From: CAWFNW01 sp963817405
GTDB lineage: Bacteria > Actinomycetota > Coriobacteriia > Anaerosomatales > Anaerosomataceae
NCBI GenBank assembly: GCA_963817405.1
Contig: CAWFNW010000001.1
Coordinates: 186,001-250,000, forward strand
Length of the DNA stretch: 64,000 bases
Direction of reading: 5' to 3'
Made by a program: the position numbers and the translations under genes. Positions 35,082 to 43,755 of this stretch are shown here, piece after piece. The notes under the pieces were generated by a model. The model saw only the letters and a list, made by a program, of their open reading frames with translations, made no database searches and was not told the DNA's origin. Numbering within the stretch: position 1 is the stretch's first letter; every line of letters starts with the position of its first letter.

Positions 35082-36025
35082 GCGGACGGCACCGCCGCGA
35101 TCGCCCGCATGACCGCCTCAGCGCCGGAGACGAGGTCTTGCACGATAGCCGCCGCGGGTTCGATGCGACACACCATCGCAGCGGACTGTCCCGCCATGAG
35201 GCTCCCCATCGAGGTGTCACCCTGTCGCATGGCAAGCGCAAGCTTGCCGGTCCCGAGCGCCTCGATCTCCTCGGGCCGATTGTCGCGGTCCAGCTTCTCG
35301 ATCTCGCGCGAGAGCTTGTTCTTGATCACGCGGACCGGGTGGCCCGTCGAGTAGCCGGTGACGACGGTGTCGCGGTCCTTTGCCTTGAGAACGACGTCCT
35401 TGACCGAGGGATGGATGGTGCACTCGGTCGCGCACATGAAGCGAGTGCCGACCTGGACGCCCTCAGCGCCAAGTGCGAATGCAGCGGCAACACCGCGACC
35501 GTCCGCGATGCCACCGGCAGCGACGACGGGGATGTCCACGGCGTCCGCAAGCTGCGGGGTGAGCACGAAGGTGGTGAGATCGCCGATATGGCCGCCCGCC
35601 TCCATCCCCTCCCCGATCACCGCGTCAGCACCGATCGATTCCATGCGCTTGGCGAGGGCCACGGATGGCACCACCGTGAGGACCTTGATGCCAGCTTCCT
35701 TGAGCGCGTTCATGTACTTGGCCGGATTGCCGGCTCCGGTGGTGACCACGGGAACGGCCTCATCGAGCACCAGCTGCACCAGCTCTTCTATGTGCGGCGT
35801 GAGCAGCATGAGATTGACGCCGAAGGGCTTGTCGGTGAGCGCCTTCGCAGCACGGATCTGCTCGCGAAGGAGGTCGGTCGGCATGTGTCCGGCCCCGATG
35901 ATGCCGATGCCGCCGGCGTTGCTGACGGCGGCGGACAGTTCGGCGGTCGCGGTCCAAGCCATCCCGCCTTGAATCACCGGGTACTCGATGCCGAGAAGCG
36001 TGGTGAGTCGCGTTCGTAGGGCCAC
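35078..36025 (-). CDS. fabK: Enoyl-ACP reductase II (FabK)
   Basis: FMN-dependent NAD(P)H enoyl-ACP reductase for the last step of each elongation cycle. The 315-residue TIM-barrel protein starts GTG (LGIEYPVIQGGMAWTATAELS) and has EGMEAGGHIGDLTT, VVAAGGIADGRG and GTRFMCATEC, typical of FabK. Its place directly between fabH and fabD supports this strongly. No FabI, FabL or FabV is seen, so this and the FabK-like protein at 32066-33025 are the only reductase candidates. Confidence 0.93.
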   Translation of the reverse strand: MALRTRLTTLLGIEYPVIQGGMAWTATAELSAAVSNAGGIGIIGAGHMPTDLLREQIRAAKALTDKPFGVNLMLLTPHIEELVQLVLDEAVPVVTTGAGNPAKYMNALKEAGIKVLTVVPSVALAKRMESIGADAVIGEGMEAGGHIGDLTTFVLTPQLADAVDIPVVAAGGIADGRGVAAAFALGAEGVQVGTRFMCATECTIHPSVKDVVLKAKDRDTVVTGYSTGHPVRVIKNKLSREIEKLDRDNRPEEIEALGTGKLALAMRQGDTSMGSLMAGQSAAMVCRIEPAAAIVQDLVSGAEAVMRAIAAVPSA

Positions 36026-37015
36026 TTATCGTGCCTCCCTGGTCCAGCGGACGACGGCTGCCCCCCACGTGAGGCCGGCACCGAATCCAACGAGCGCGAG
36101 GACGTCACCCCGGCTGAGGTTGCCGACAGTATACAGATGGTGCACGGCCAGCGGTATGGACGCGGCCGACGTGTTGCCCATGGTCTCGATCGTCGAGACG
36201 ACCCGCTCGTGCGAAACGCCGAGACGGTCCGCGACGGTGTTGAGAATCCGCTGGTTGGCCTGGTGCGGGACGAGCCACGTGATGTCGTCAATCGAGAGCC
36301 CCGAGGCCGCAAGCGCCTTCTTGGTGGTCTCGGGAATCACCCGTACGGCGAACTTGAAGACCTCGCTCCCGTTCATCTGCACGAACTGCAAGCCTTGTTC
36401 AAGTCGCTCGCAGGTGGCCGGCATCGCGGAGCCCCCGGCCTGCACCTGAAGTATGTCCGGCCTGGAGCCGTCGGCGCCGAGGTCGATGCCGAGGACTCCT
36501 GCCTCCTCGGAAGCCTCCAGGACGAACGCCCCTGCACCGTCGCCGAAGAGCACGCACGTTCCGCGGTCGGTGAAGTCGATAAGCCGGCTGAACGCCTCCG
36601 CACCGACGACCAGCGCGCGCCGCGCGCGGCCCGACTCGATGGCCGAGGTCGCATGGTGGAGCGCGTAGATGAAACTCGTGCAGGCGGCCATCACATCAAG
36701 GGACGGACAGGTGAGGCCGATCTTGGCGGCAGCGAGACACGCCGTCGACGGAAAGACCATGTCGGGACTGGACGTTCCAACCACGAACAGGTCGATGTCA
36801 TCGGGCGAACACCCTGCGTCAGCGAGCGCGACGCGCACCGCCTCAGCTGCCAGATCGGAGGTGGCCTGCCCCTCCGAAACGATATGTCGCTCCCGGATAC
36901 CGGTGCGCGAAACGATCCACTCGTTGGACGTGTCTACCAGCCGCTCGAGGTCCTCGTTGGTGAGAACGCGCGGCGGAAGATACGCGCCAACGCCCGTGAT
37001 GGCTGCGTGCGTCAT
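36026..37015 (-). CDS. fabH: 3-oxoacyl-ACP synthase III
   Basis: Initiates fatty-acid synthesis by condensing an acyl-CoA primer with malonyl-ACP. Catalytic Cys112 (MAACTSFIYAL), His251 (PHQANQRI) and Asn281 (GNTSAAS) are visible. 329 residues. The ATG at 37015 is the family start; the GGAG ribosome-binding site lies 12 bases upstream. Confidence 0.96.
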   Translation of the reverse strand: MTHAAITGVGAYLPPRVLTNEDLERLVDTSNEWIVSRTGIRERHIVSEGQATSDLAAEAVRVALADAGCSPDDIDLFVVGTSSPDMVFPSTACLAAAKIGLTCPSLDVMAACTSFIYALHHATSAIESGRARRALVVGAEAFSRLIDFTDRGTCVLFGDGAGAFVLEASEEAGVLGIDLGADGSRPDILQVQAGGSAMPATCERLEQGLQFVQMNGSEVFKFAVRVIPETTKKALAASGLSIDDITWLVPHQANQRILNTVADRLGVSHERVVSTIETMGNTSAASIPLAVHHLYTVGNLSRGDVLALVGFGAGLTWGAAVVRWTREAR

Positions 37016-37128
37016 GCGAGCGTGTGTCTCCTTACCCAGGCGCCAAGCGGTGCCGGCCGGCGCGAATGTCCGAGTAGTGTACACGTTCAGGTCGACCGGA
37101 GAAACCTGCGTTCATCCGATTGAACCGT

Positions 37129-38148
37129 CTACCCGCCGTCTGAGCGGACGGCGGCGGCGATCAGCTCGGTGAGACCGCCGCGGACGGAGCGCGCGCAAAT
37201 CGCGATGCCGTTGACGATCCCCGTCACTCCGGAGCTCCCGTGACCGATGCTGCACACGCCGGCAACGCCCAGAAGCGGGGCACCGCCGTACGTTTCGGGG
37301 TCGATGCGGTTTCTCAGCTCGACGAGAGGGCGCTTGAGCACGGTTGCGGCCGCGGTGCGGACCGTGGTCGAGGTCATGGCGTCCTTCACCTGCGAGAGGA
37401 GCGTCCTGGCCAGTCCTTCGAGGAGCTTCAGCGCCACGTTCCCGGTGAAGCCGTCGGTCACGATGACGTCGACCTCCCCCGTGGGGATGTCGCGACCCTC
37501 GACGTTGCCGATGAAGCCGGGAATCACGTCCCGCATGAGCGCGTGCGCCTCCAAGGCAAGCTGCGAGCCCTTGGTCGGTTCCTCGCCGATGTTGAGCAGG
37601 CCGACGCTCGGCTCTGCGACGCCGAGGACCACCTGCGCGTAGGCGCGGCCCATGTGGGCGAACTGCACCAGGTTCTCGGGTTTGCAGTCGGCGTTGGCGC
37701 CGATGTCGATGAGGACCGACGGTCTGGCGGATGCGGGCACGATAGTCGCGATCGCGGGCCGCAGCACGCCAGGAAGCCTTCCCATGATGAGGGTGGCCGC
37801 GGCCATGCACGCGCCCGTGTTGCCGGCGGAGAAGAAGCCGGCCGCAGCGCCGTCTTTCACCAGCCGGCATCCGACGACGATCGTCGAGTCCTTCCTGGAA
37901 CGAACGGCCGCCGCCGGGTGCTCGCCCATGCCGATGACGTCGGTCGCGACCACTGGTTTCACTCGGTCACGCGCGACGGCAAAGGGTTCGACGAGGTCCG
38001 CCGGCCCGACGAGTATGACGTGAAGCTTGGGGTCAGCCTCAAGCGCCGCCGTGACGCCTGCGAGCACGACTTCCGGCGCATGGTCGCCCCCGAGTGCGTC
38101 GACGGCGATCGTGACCGGCTGCGTCTCCGTTGGAGCTCCTTCAGCCAT
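37129..38148 (-). CDS. plsX: Phosphate acyltransferase PlsX
   Basis: Converts acyl-ACP to acyl-phosphate, the donor for PlsY, linking fatty-acid and phospholipid synthesis. The 339-residue protein shows VAVDALGGDHAP near the N-terminus, FFSAGNTGACMAAAT and VIVTDGFTGNVALK. The ATG at 38148 gives the family N-terminus. It precedes fabH, the usual neighbour, but rpmF, its usual upstream neighbour, is separated from it by two unrelated genes. Confidence 0.96.
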   Translation of the reverse strand: MAEGAPTETQPVTIAVDALGGDHAPEVVLAGVTAALEADPKLHVILVGPADLVEPFAVARDRVKPVVATDVIGMGEHPAAAVRSRKDSTIVVGCRLVKDGAAAGFFSAGNTGACMAAATLIMGRLPGVLRPAIATIVPASARPSVLIDIGANADCKPENLVQFAHMGRAYAQVVLGVAEPSVGLLNIGEEPTKGSQLALEAHALMRDVIPGFIGNVEGRDIPTGEVDVIVTDGFTGNVALKLLEGLARTLLSQVKDAMTSTTVRTAAATVLKRPLVELRNRIDPETYGGAPLLGVAGVCSIGHGSSGVTGIVNGIAICARSVRGGLTELIAAAVRSDGG

Positions 38149-38149
38149 C

Positions 38150-39223
38150 TCAGGTGAGTCCAATAGCGTGGAAGAGTGCATCGCAGTCCACGGCCTCATC
38201 GAACATCTCGCGAATCCGCGCCACTTTGGCCTCGTCGTGGAGACGCGTCCGGCCCATGAGGGACTCCATCCGCTCGACGGCAGTGAGGGTGTCGCTTTCC
38301 ACAAGCAGCATCGGTACGCCGAGTTCCTCCGCGCGTGCAAGGACGATAGAGGATGGCGGCATATTGCCGGTGAGGATGATGCAATGGGTGTTGGTCTCGA
38401 GGGCCGCCAGCTGCACGTCGGCTCGGTCGCCTCCGGTGATCACTGCCTTGCGTGCCTTGCGCCTGAAGAACCGGAGCGCCTTGTCCTGCCCCATCGCGCC
38501 GACCATGAAGCTCTCGACGGGCTCGTCGAGGTGCCCTTCCGCCGAAAGGACCGTCCCGTTGAGCGCCTCAGCGATTTCCGCCACGGTGACCGAGGAGAGC
38601 ACGGGCTCGTGCGGCAGGATGCCGAACACCGGAATGCCGCGCGCACGTAGGAACGGCGCGGTCTGGTTGAGAACGAAGTCCATCTGCCACTCCTGGACCC
38701 AATTGAGAACCACACCCGCGAGCCGGCCCTCAAGCCGGTGAGCCTCGCAGATGACCGAGTCCGGAAGGTCCGGACCGTCCAACGGCCGGCCCACGAGGAG
38801 GACGTGCGCGTCAAGGAGCGTGGCGACCTGTGGCACCGAGATGCCGACGGATGCCCCCTGGAAGCTATCAGTGGGACCTTCCACCACCATGACGTCGCGT
38901 CCGGCGGAACAGACGGCGAACGCCTCGCTGACCGCGAGCGTCTGTTCGCCGATATCGCCTGCGAGCACGCCGGAGATGAAGTCGCTGGTGGCGACGACGG
39001 GACAGACCGCGTCGACTGGTGACGGATGCGCAAGCGTCTTGTTGATGTAGTGCGCGTCTTCGTCGGTACGAACGCCGTCAATCGTCACCGGCATCGCGCC
39101 GTACGGCTTGAAGTAGCCCGCGTCGAAACCCCGCTCGGCAAGCGCGTTCAGGACGGAAAGCGCGATGCCGCTCTTGCCGCTGTACGGTGACGTGGACGCT
39201 ATGAGTACCGTGCGCATGGTCAT
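38150..39223 (-). CDS. BioD-like P-loop plus DRTGG-domain protein (Pta N-terminal-like)
   Basis: 357-residue protein resembling the non-catalytic N-terminal half of the long phosphotransacetylases. The first about 210 residues are a BioD/CobQ-type P-loop domain (STSPYSGKSGIAL); residues about 215-330 are a DRTGG domain (VITGGDRADVQLAALE). The phosphotransacetylase catalytic domain is absent. It overlaps the acyl-CoA synthetase gene upstream by 4 bases, suggesting the two proteins work together; a regulatory or sensing role is inference. Confidence 0.82.
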   Translation of the reverse strand: MTMRTVLIASTSPYSGKSGIALSVLNALAERGFDAGYFKPYGAMPVTIDGVRTDEDAHYINKTLAHPSPVDAVCPVVATSDFISGVLAGDIGEQTLAVSEAFAVCSAGRDVMVVEGPTDSFQGASVGISVPQVATLLDAHVLLVGRPLDGPDLPDSVICEAHRLEGRLAGVVLNWVQEWQMDFVLNQTAPFLRARGIPVFGILPHEPVLSSVTVAEIAEALNGTVLSAEGHLDEPVESFMVGAMGQDKALRFFRRKARKAVITGGDRADVQLAALETNTHCIILTGNMPPSSIVLARAEELGVPMLLVESDTLTAVERMESLMGRTRLHDEAKVARIREMFDEAVDCDALFHAIGLT

Positions 39224-41313
39224 CCTCCGATTCCGATCCTGATATCCGCGGCGAGTGCCCCGCCGCCACGGTCCGCCACAATGAGCGGGTTGACGTCGAG
39301 TTCCGTGATCTCGGGGAAGTCCGTCGCGAGTGCCGAGATCCTCACGATCGTGTCTGCCACGGCCTCGAGGTCAGCGGGATGCTCGCCTCGTGCGCCACGC
39401 AGGAGGCCGAACGCCCGTATCTCCGTGATCATCTGCCGGGCGTCTTCCAGACTGACGGGGCAGAGCCGGAACGTGACGTCCTTGAGGACTTCGACGTATA
39501 TGCCGCCCAGCCCGAACATGAGAAGCGGACCGAACGAAGGATCCCGGTTCACGCCGATGATGACCTCGCGCCCCGGAGGGACCATCTCTTGGATCGTGAC
39601 GCCCCAGATGATCGCCTCAGGGAGCCTGCGCCTCACGTGGGTCAGCATGTCGTCGTAGGCCGCGTCGAGCTCTTCGTGATCCTGAATGCCCACGCGGATG
39701 CCGCCGAGGTCGGACTTGTGCAGGATGTCGGGGCTGGCGATCTTCATGACGACGGGGTATCCGACCTGATCTGCAAGTGCTCGCGCCTCGGGAAGGTCCC
39801 GAGCCAGGCCACCCGCGGGAACCGCGATACCATACGCTCCGGCAACGCGCGACGCGGACTCCTCGGTGATGAACGTGCGCCGCGCAGCGCGGGCGTGATC
39901 GATCGCCTCGCGGACGGCGCCGCGGTCAGCGTCGAGCACGGGGGGCTCCGGCCGGGCAGATCCGAGTCCCGTGGCGAATCGTGCCATGCCGGCAAGCGTC
40001 GCGACTGCCCGCTCGGGGAAGTCGAACGTGGGGATGCCAGCGCTCCGCAGCGCATCGACGGCGTCGGCCACGCCGCCCGCGCCCATAAAGCTGGCGAGCG
40101 TCGTGATACCACGATCGCGCATGACGTCTGCAACTGCGCGGGCTGTCCCGACCGCATCGGTCATCGCCTGCGGTGTGAGGATGAGGATGAGCGAGCGAAC
40201 GTTGGGGTCCTCGGCGAGTATCGACGCGGCCGCGGCGTACCTGCCCGGATCGGCGTCACCGAGCACGTCGACGGGGTTGTAGAGTGCGGCCGCTGCTGGA
40301 AGCGCGGCGCGGAGCGCCGTGATGGTGTCGGCCTCCAACGACGCCAGCGGCGCGCCAAGACGTTCGCACGCGTCGCTCGCCAGGATGGCGGGACCTCCGG
40401 CGTTGGTGAGGAGCACGACGCCGGGGCCGGCGGGCAGTGGCTGCCGCGCAAAGCCGACTGAGAGATCGAACAGCTCCTGCACTGAAGAGACCGAAAGCGC
40501 CCCGGCTCGGCGAAACGCAGCCGTGTAGGCCTCGGCTGAGCCCGCGAGGCTGCCCGTGTGCGACGAGACCGCACGGGCACCGGCATCCGAGCCGCCCGCC
40601 TTGAGCGCGATGAAGGGCTTGTGCCGCGTGAGTTCCGAGACCGCCTCGACGAAGGCCGTGCCGTCGCTCACCGCTTCAAGGTACGCGGCGACGACATGCA
40701 CGTTCGGATCCTCGGCCCACGCCCGCACGAGATCGACTTCAGACAGGTCAGACTTGTTGCCGAGGGAGACGAAGTGGGAAAGCCCGACGCCCTCCCCAGC
40801 CGCCCAGTCGAGGACAGCGGTCCCCAAGGCGCCTGACTGCGACATGAACGCGATCGACCCCATCTCGGGCATCGACGGCGCAAACGACGCGTTGAGCCCT
40901 GTGGCGGTAGCGATCAGCCCAAGGGAGTTCGGTCCAAGCACCCGTAGGCCGGCAGCGTGTGCCCGCGCGACGACATCGCGCTCCAGCACGGCACCGGCAG
41001 GGCCCGTCTCCTTGAAGCCCGCGGAGATGACGATGGCGGCCCCCACACCGATGGCGCCGCACTCGTCGATAACGTCCGGGACCGCGGCGGCGGGAACGGC
41101 AATGACCGCGAGGTCCACCGGTTGTGGAACGTCGCCGAGGGTTCGAAAGCAGCGGCGGCCGTGAATCTCCTCGGCGCGCGGATTGACTGGGTAGACCGGG
41201 CCGGCGAAGCTGCCGGAAAGGAGGTTGTCGAAGACGAAGTGGCCGACACGTCCCTCTTGGCGGGACACACCGACCACAGCGACGGAACGGGGGGCGAAGA
41301 ACTCCTGGAGCAC
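39220..41313 (-). CDS. ADP-forming acetyl/acyl-CoA synthetase (fused alpha-beta)
   Basis: Converts acyl-CoA, ADP and phosphate to acid, CoA and ATP, an energy-conserving step common in fermenting anaerobes. About 697 residues: CoA-binding domain (FFAPRSVAVVGVSRQ to about 130), succinyl-CoA-ligase-like domain with the phospho-His in SSHTGSLAGS (about residue 252), then the ATP-grasp domain (about 470-690, IASPDILHKSDLGGIRVG and FGLGGIYVEVLKDV). The start is uncertain: GTG 41313, 11 bases after GGAGAGG, matches the family N-terminus; GTG 41343 is possible. Acetyl- versus other acyl specificity cannot be told. Confidence 0.9.
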   Translation of the reverse strand: MLQEFFAPRSVAVVGVSRQEGRVGHFVFDNLLSGSFAGPVYPVNPRAEEIHGRRCFRTLGDVPQPVDLAVIAVPAAAVPDVIDECGAIGVGAAIVISAGFKETGPAGAVLERDVVARAHAAGLRVLGPNSLGLIATATGLNASFAPSMPEMGSIAFMSQSGALGTAVLDWAAGEGVGLSHFVSLGNKSDLSEVDLVRAWAEDPNVHVVAAYLEAVSDGTAFVEAVSELTRHKPFIALKAGGSDAGARAVSSHTGSLAGSAEAYTAAFRRAGALSVSSVQELFDLSVGFARQPLPAGPGVVLLTNAGGPAILASDACERLGAPLASLEADTITALRAALPAAAALYNPVDVLGDADPGRYAAAASILAEDPNVRSLILILTPQAMTDAVGTARAVADVMRDRGITTLASFMGAGGVADAVDALRSAGIPTFDFPERAVATLAGMARFATGLGSARPEPPVLDADRGAVREAIDHARAARRTFITEESASRVAGAYGIAVPAGGLARDLPEARALADQVGYPVVMKIASPDILHKSDLGGIRVGIQDHEELDAAYDDMLTHVRRRLPEAIIWGVTIQEMVPPGREVIIGVNRDPSFGPLLMFGLGGIYVEVLKDVTFRLCPVSLEDARQMITEIRAFGLLRGARGEHPADLEAVADTIVRISALATDFPEITELDVNPLIVADRGGGALAADIRIGIGG

Positions 41314-41375
41314 CAGTGTGTCAGCCTCTCCGCATACGTTCACCGGACATCAAACGCACGCAACCGCGCGAGATG

Positions 41376-41552
41376 CTACTCGGTGTCGATGATCTCCTTG
41401 CCATCATAGTACCCGCACTCGGGGCAAACGCGGTGCGGAAGCTTGGGCTGGTGGCACTGAGGGCACACCGAGCGTGACGGAGCCTCGAGCTTGTGCGTCG
41501 CGCGACGCATGTCGCGAACCGCTCGGCTGGTCTTCCTCTTGGGCACTGGCAT
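41376..41552 (-). CDS. rpmF: 50S ribosomal protein L32
   Basis: 58-residue ribosomal protein bL32 (PVPKRKTSRAVRDMRRATHK at the N-terminus) with a complete zinc ribbon: Cys30, Cys33, Cys43 and Cys46. It follows yceD, the standard order in bacteria, and would normally be followed by plsX; here the acyl-CoA synthetase and DRTGG genes come between. Start ATG 41552, stop TAG at 41376-41378. The Cys-containing form is zinc-dependent. Confidence 0.95.
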   Translation of the reverse strand: MPVPKRKTSRAVRDMRRATHKLEAPSRSVCPQCHQPKLPHRVCPECGYYDGKEIIDTE

Positions 41553-41639
41553 GGTGGTGAGTCTCCCTTCAGGCGCCGGGGTCGCGGCGCGGCGTCATCC
41601 GTGTTCGGCGCCGGGGAACCGCCCGCAGCGCAAGGTGGA

Positions 41640-41670
41640 ATGATAGCACACCGGCGCGAGGGCGCGACAA
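41640..41670 (-). promoter_or_regulatory. Possible extended -10 promoter for rpmF
   Basis: On the minus strand TGC directly precedes TATCAT (41648-41640), with TTGTCG (41670-41665) 19 bases upstream of the -10 box. It lies in the 123-base gap between yceD and rpmF. Confidence 0.45.
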
Positions 41671-41675
41671 GCGGG

Positions 41676-42224
41676 TCAGGCAGGATCCTCCGAGTCGTCC
41701 AGAAGCTGCTGGAGTACGGCGAACGGAGAGTCCGCCAGGTCGCGCTCACAGGAGCACGGAGTCTCGTTGCGATCCACCCCGCACGAAGGGCAGATCCCCG
41801 CGCAGTCAGGATCGTGCAGCGGCGCGAAGGGAAGTTCGAGGACCACCGCGGAGTGCACCGCGGGGTACAGGTCGATGCTCCGATCGTGAATGAGTTCGAC
41901 TTCCTGATCCTCCGGGAAGTCATGATCGGTGCCGGGCGTGACGTAGAAGCCTTCAAGTGGCGCCGCGACCGGAAGCTCGAACTCGCGCAGACAGCGAGAG
42001 CAGGTCGCCTGTACGACGACTGACGCGGTGCCGCTCGCAACAATCCCGGTTCCGGCGAAGGTCAACTCCGCAACCACGTGCACCGGCGTCAGCGGAACGA
42101 ATCGCTCCGCCCCAAGTTCGAGCGGGTCGAGGGCGGCATCGCCCTCGTAGGTGACGGAGTCGGCGAAGTTCTCGAGAAGGTCGCCGACGTCGATGAGCAG
42201 TTCGTGAGGCAGGGCCTCAGCCAC
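41676..42224 (-). CDS. YceD family protein (DUF177)
   Basis: 182-residue protein linked in other bacteria to 23S rRNA and ribosome assembly; always next to rpmF. The family pattern of Cys pairs is visible in CSRCLREFELP and further on CPSCGVDRNETPCSC. The GTG start at 42224 overlaps the upstream gene by 8 bases; GTG 42236 is an alternative. Confidence 0.88.
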   Translation of the reverse strand: MAEALPHELLIDVGDLLENFADSVTYEGDAALDPLELGAERFVPLTPVHVVAELTFAGTGIVASGTASVVVQATCSRCLREFELPVAAPLEGFYVTPGTDHDFPEDQEVELIHDRSIDLYPAVHSAVVLELPFAPLHDPDCAGICPSCGVDRNETPCSCERDLADSPFAVLQQLLDDSEDPA

Positions 42225-42681
42225 GCTGGCCGCCACCCACCTTGCCCTGCAGTCGGTCACGGCCGCGCTGGACGGCGGTCAGGAGCTTGCCCAAGTTGAC
42301 CTCCAGGTTCGCGAGCATCTCGTCCGCGTAGTCCTCGGCACCGAGGCGGATCTCCCGCTCGCGGGCGCGTGCGTCGTCCATGATCTCTGCGGCCTGCTGC
42401 TCGGCCAGGCGCACGATCTCCTGGTCGCTCGCGATCGCCTGTGCACGGTCCCGCGCCTCTTCCAAGATGCGGTTGGCCTCCTTCTCGGCCTCCTCCAGCA
42501 TCTCCTGACGCTCCTTGACGATCCAGCGAGCCTGCTTGAGCTCGTCAGGGAAGTTCGCTCGGATCTCGTCGATCAACTCGTAGACCTTGTCAGGATCGAC
42601 GAGCTTGCTGGATGCGAACGGCACGCCCTTGCCGGCGTCGACGAGCTCCTCGATGCGGTCGATGAGCGCCAGGATGTCCAT
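42217..42681 (-). CDS. DivIVA-like/ATP-synthase-b-like coiled-coil protein
   Basis: 154-residue, highly charged protein. After an N-terminal module (DILALIDRIEELVDAGKGVPF) it is predicted coiled coil from about 50 to 140 (Glu/Ala/Arg heptads). Such proteins sit next to coaD in many actinobacteria and are annotated as ATPase-like or DivIVA-like. No catalytic motif is seen; a scaffolding role is inference. Confidence 0.75.
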   Translation of the reverse strand: MDILALIDRIEELVDAGKGVPFASSKLVDPDKVYELIDEIRANFPDELKQARWIVKERQEMLEEAEKEANRILEEARDRAQAIASDQEIVRLAEQQAAEIMDDARAREREIRLGAEDYADEMLANLEVNLGKLLTAVQRGRDRLQGKVGGGQRG

Positions 42682-42691
42682 CGGTACCTCC

Positions 42692-43183
42692 CTAGTGGGA
42701 CTGCGTCAAACGTTCGGCGAGAGCCGCACACACTGCGTCCGGCACAAGCCCATGGAGATCGCCGCCGTGGCGCGCGATCTCCTTCACTGCCGACGAGCTC
42801 AAGTACGCAAATTCCGGAATCGACATGATGAACATCGTCTCGATGTTCGTGTCGAGCCGGTAGTTGAGCTGCGCCATCTGGAACTCTCGCTCGAAGTCCG
42901 TCACTGCACGGAGCCCCTTGATGATGACACGCGCGTCGTTGCTCTGCGCGAATTCTACTAGAAGTGTGTCGAAAGGTTGAACAATCACGTTGGAAAGGTG
43001 CGCGGTGGCGTCGGAAATGAACGCGACCCGCTCGTCGATCGTGAACAGTGGACCGCCGCCCTTGTCGGGGCTGAGCGCCACGCCGACGACCACCTCATCG
43101 AACAGTGCCGAGGCACGCTCGATGATGTCGAGATGGCCGGACGTGACCGGATCGAACGTGCCGGGACAGAGCGCCCGATTCAC
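42692..43183 (-). CDS. coaD: Phosphopantetheine adenylyltransferase
   Basis: Fourth step of CoA synthesis: transfers AMP from ATP to 4'-phosphopantetheine. The nucleotidyltransferase motif PGTFDPVTSGHLDIIERA at the N-terminus, KGLRAVTDFEREFQMA and SSSAVKEIARHGGDL near the end are clear. 163 residues. It overlaps rsmD by 4 bases, a conserved pair. Confidence 0.97.
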   Translation of the reverse strand: MNRALCPGTFDPVTSGHLDIIERASALFDEVVVGVALSPDKGGGPLFTIDERVAFISDATAHLSNVIVQPFDTLLVEFAQSNDARVIIKGLRAVTDFEREFQMAQLNYRLDTNIETMFIMSIPEFAYLSSSAVKEIARHGGDLHGLVPDAVCAALAERLTQSH

Positions 43184-43755
43184 GATGCGTGCTCCCTCCG
43201 CCAGACGCCGTACGCCACGCGCGTGCTCCCGTACGTCTTGCTCCCGATCGGTGCGAACCCGTCAGGCCACACGGGCTCCTCACGAGCGCTGAGCTCGTAG
43301 ACGACCACGGCCCCCCCAGAGAGCAGATCGCTCGCAGCAGCATCTTCCAGCAGTTGGCGGACGCGTGCCGGGTCGATTCTATAAGGAGGGTCGAGAAAGA
43401 GCAACGCGAACGGAGCCCCCGGCACAGGACGCCTGACGAGCTTGAACGCGTCGCGCGTGAGGACCAGGGCGACACCACTCACGCCCAGTCGACCGACGTT
43501 CGATGCAGCCGCGGCCGCAGCGCCACGTGCCGTGTCGACGAGAACTGCACGGGCGGCACCACGCGACAAGGCCTCGAGGCCCATGGCGCCGGAGCCGCAG
43601 AACAGATCGAGGACGGCAGCGCCGTCGAACTCCACCCCCAATGACCCGAGCGACGAGAAGACCGCCTCGCGAACGCGATCGCTTGTCGGCCGCGTGTCCG
43701 CGCCCTTCGGCGCGCTGATCGAGTGACCCTTGAAGGTGCCCGCCACGATTCTCAT
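43180..43755 (-). CDS. rsmD: 16S rRNA (guanine-966-N2) methyltransferase
   Basis: Rossmann methyltransferase, 191 residues. The SAM motif VLDLFCGSGAMGLEALSRGA and the N6/N2-type catalytic motif FLDPPY are present. It overlaps recG and coaD by 4 bases each. Confidence 0.95.
   Translation of the reverse strand: MRIVAGTFKGHSISAPKGADTRPTSDRVREAVFSSLGSLGVEFDGAAVLDLFCGSGAMGLEALSRGAARAVLVDTARGAAAAAASNVGRLGVSGVALVLTRDAFKLVRRPVPGAPFALLFLDPPYRIDPARVRQLLEDAAASDLLSGGAVVVYELSAREEPVWPDGFAPIGSKTYGSTRVAYGVWRREHAS

Noticed and set aside
37070..37090. The GTGTACAC palindrome ahead of fabH as a regulator site
   Set aside because: An 8-base palindrome is expected by chance at this length and no known fatty-acid regulator motif is apparent.
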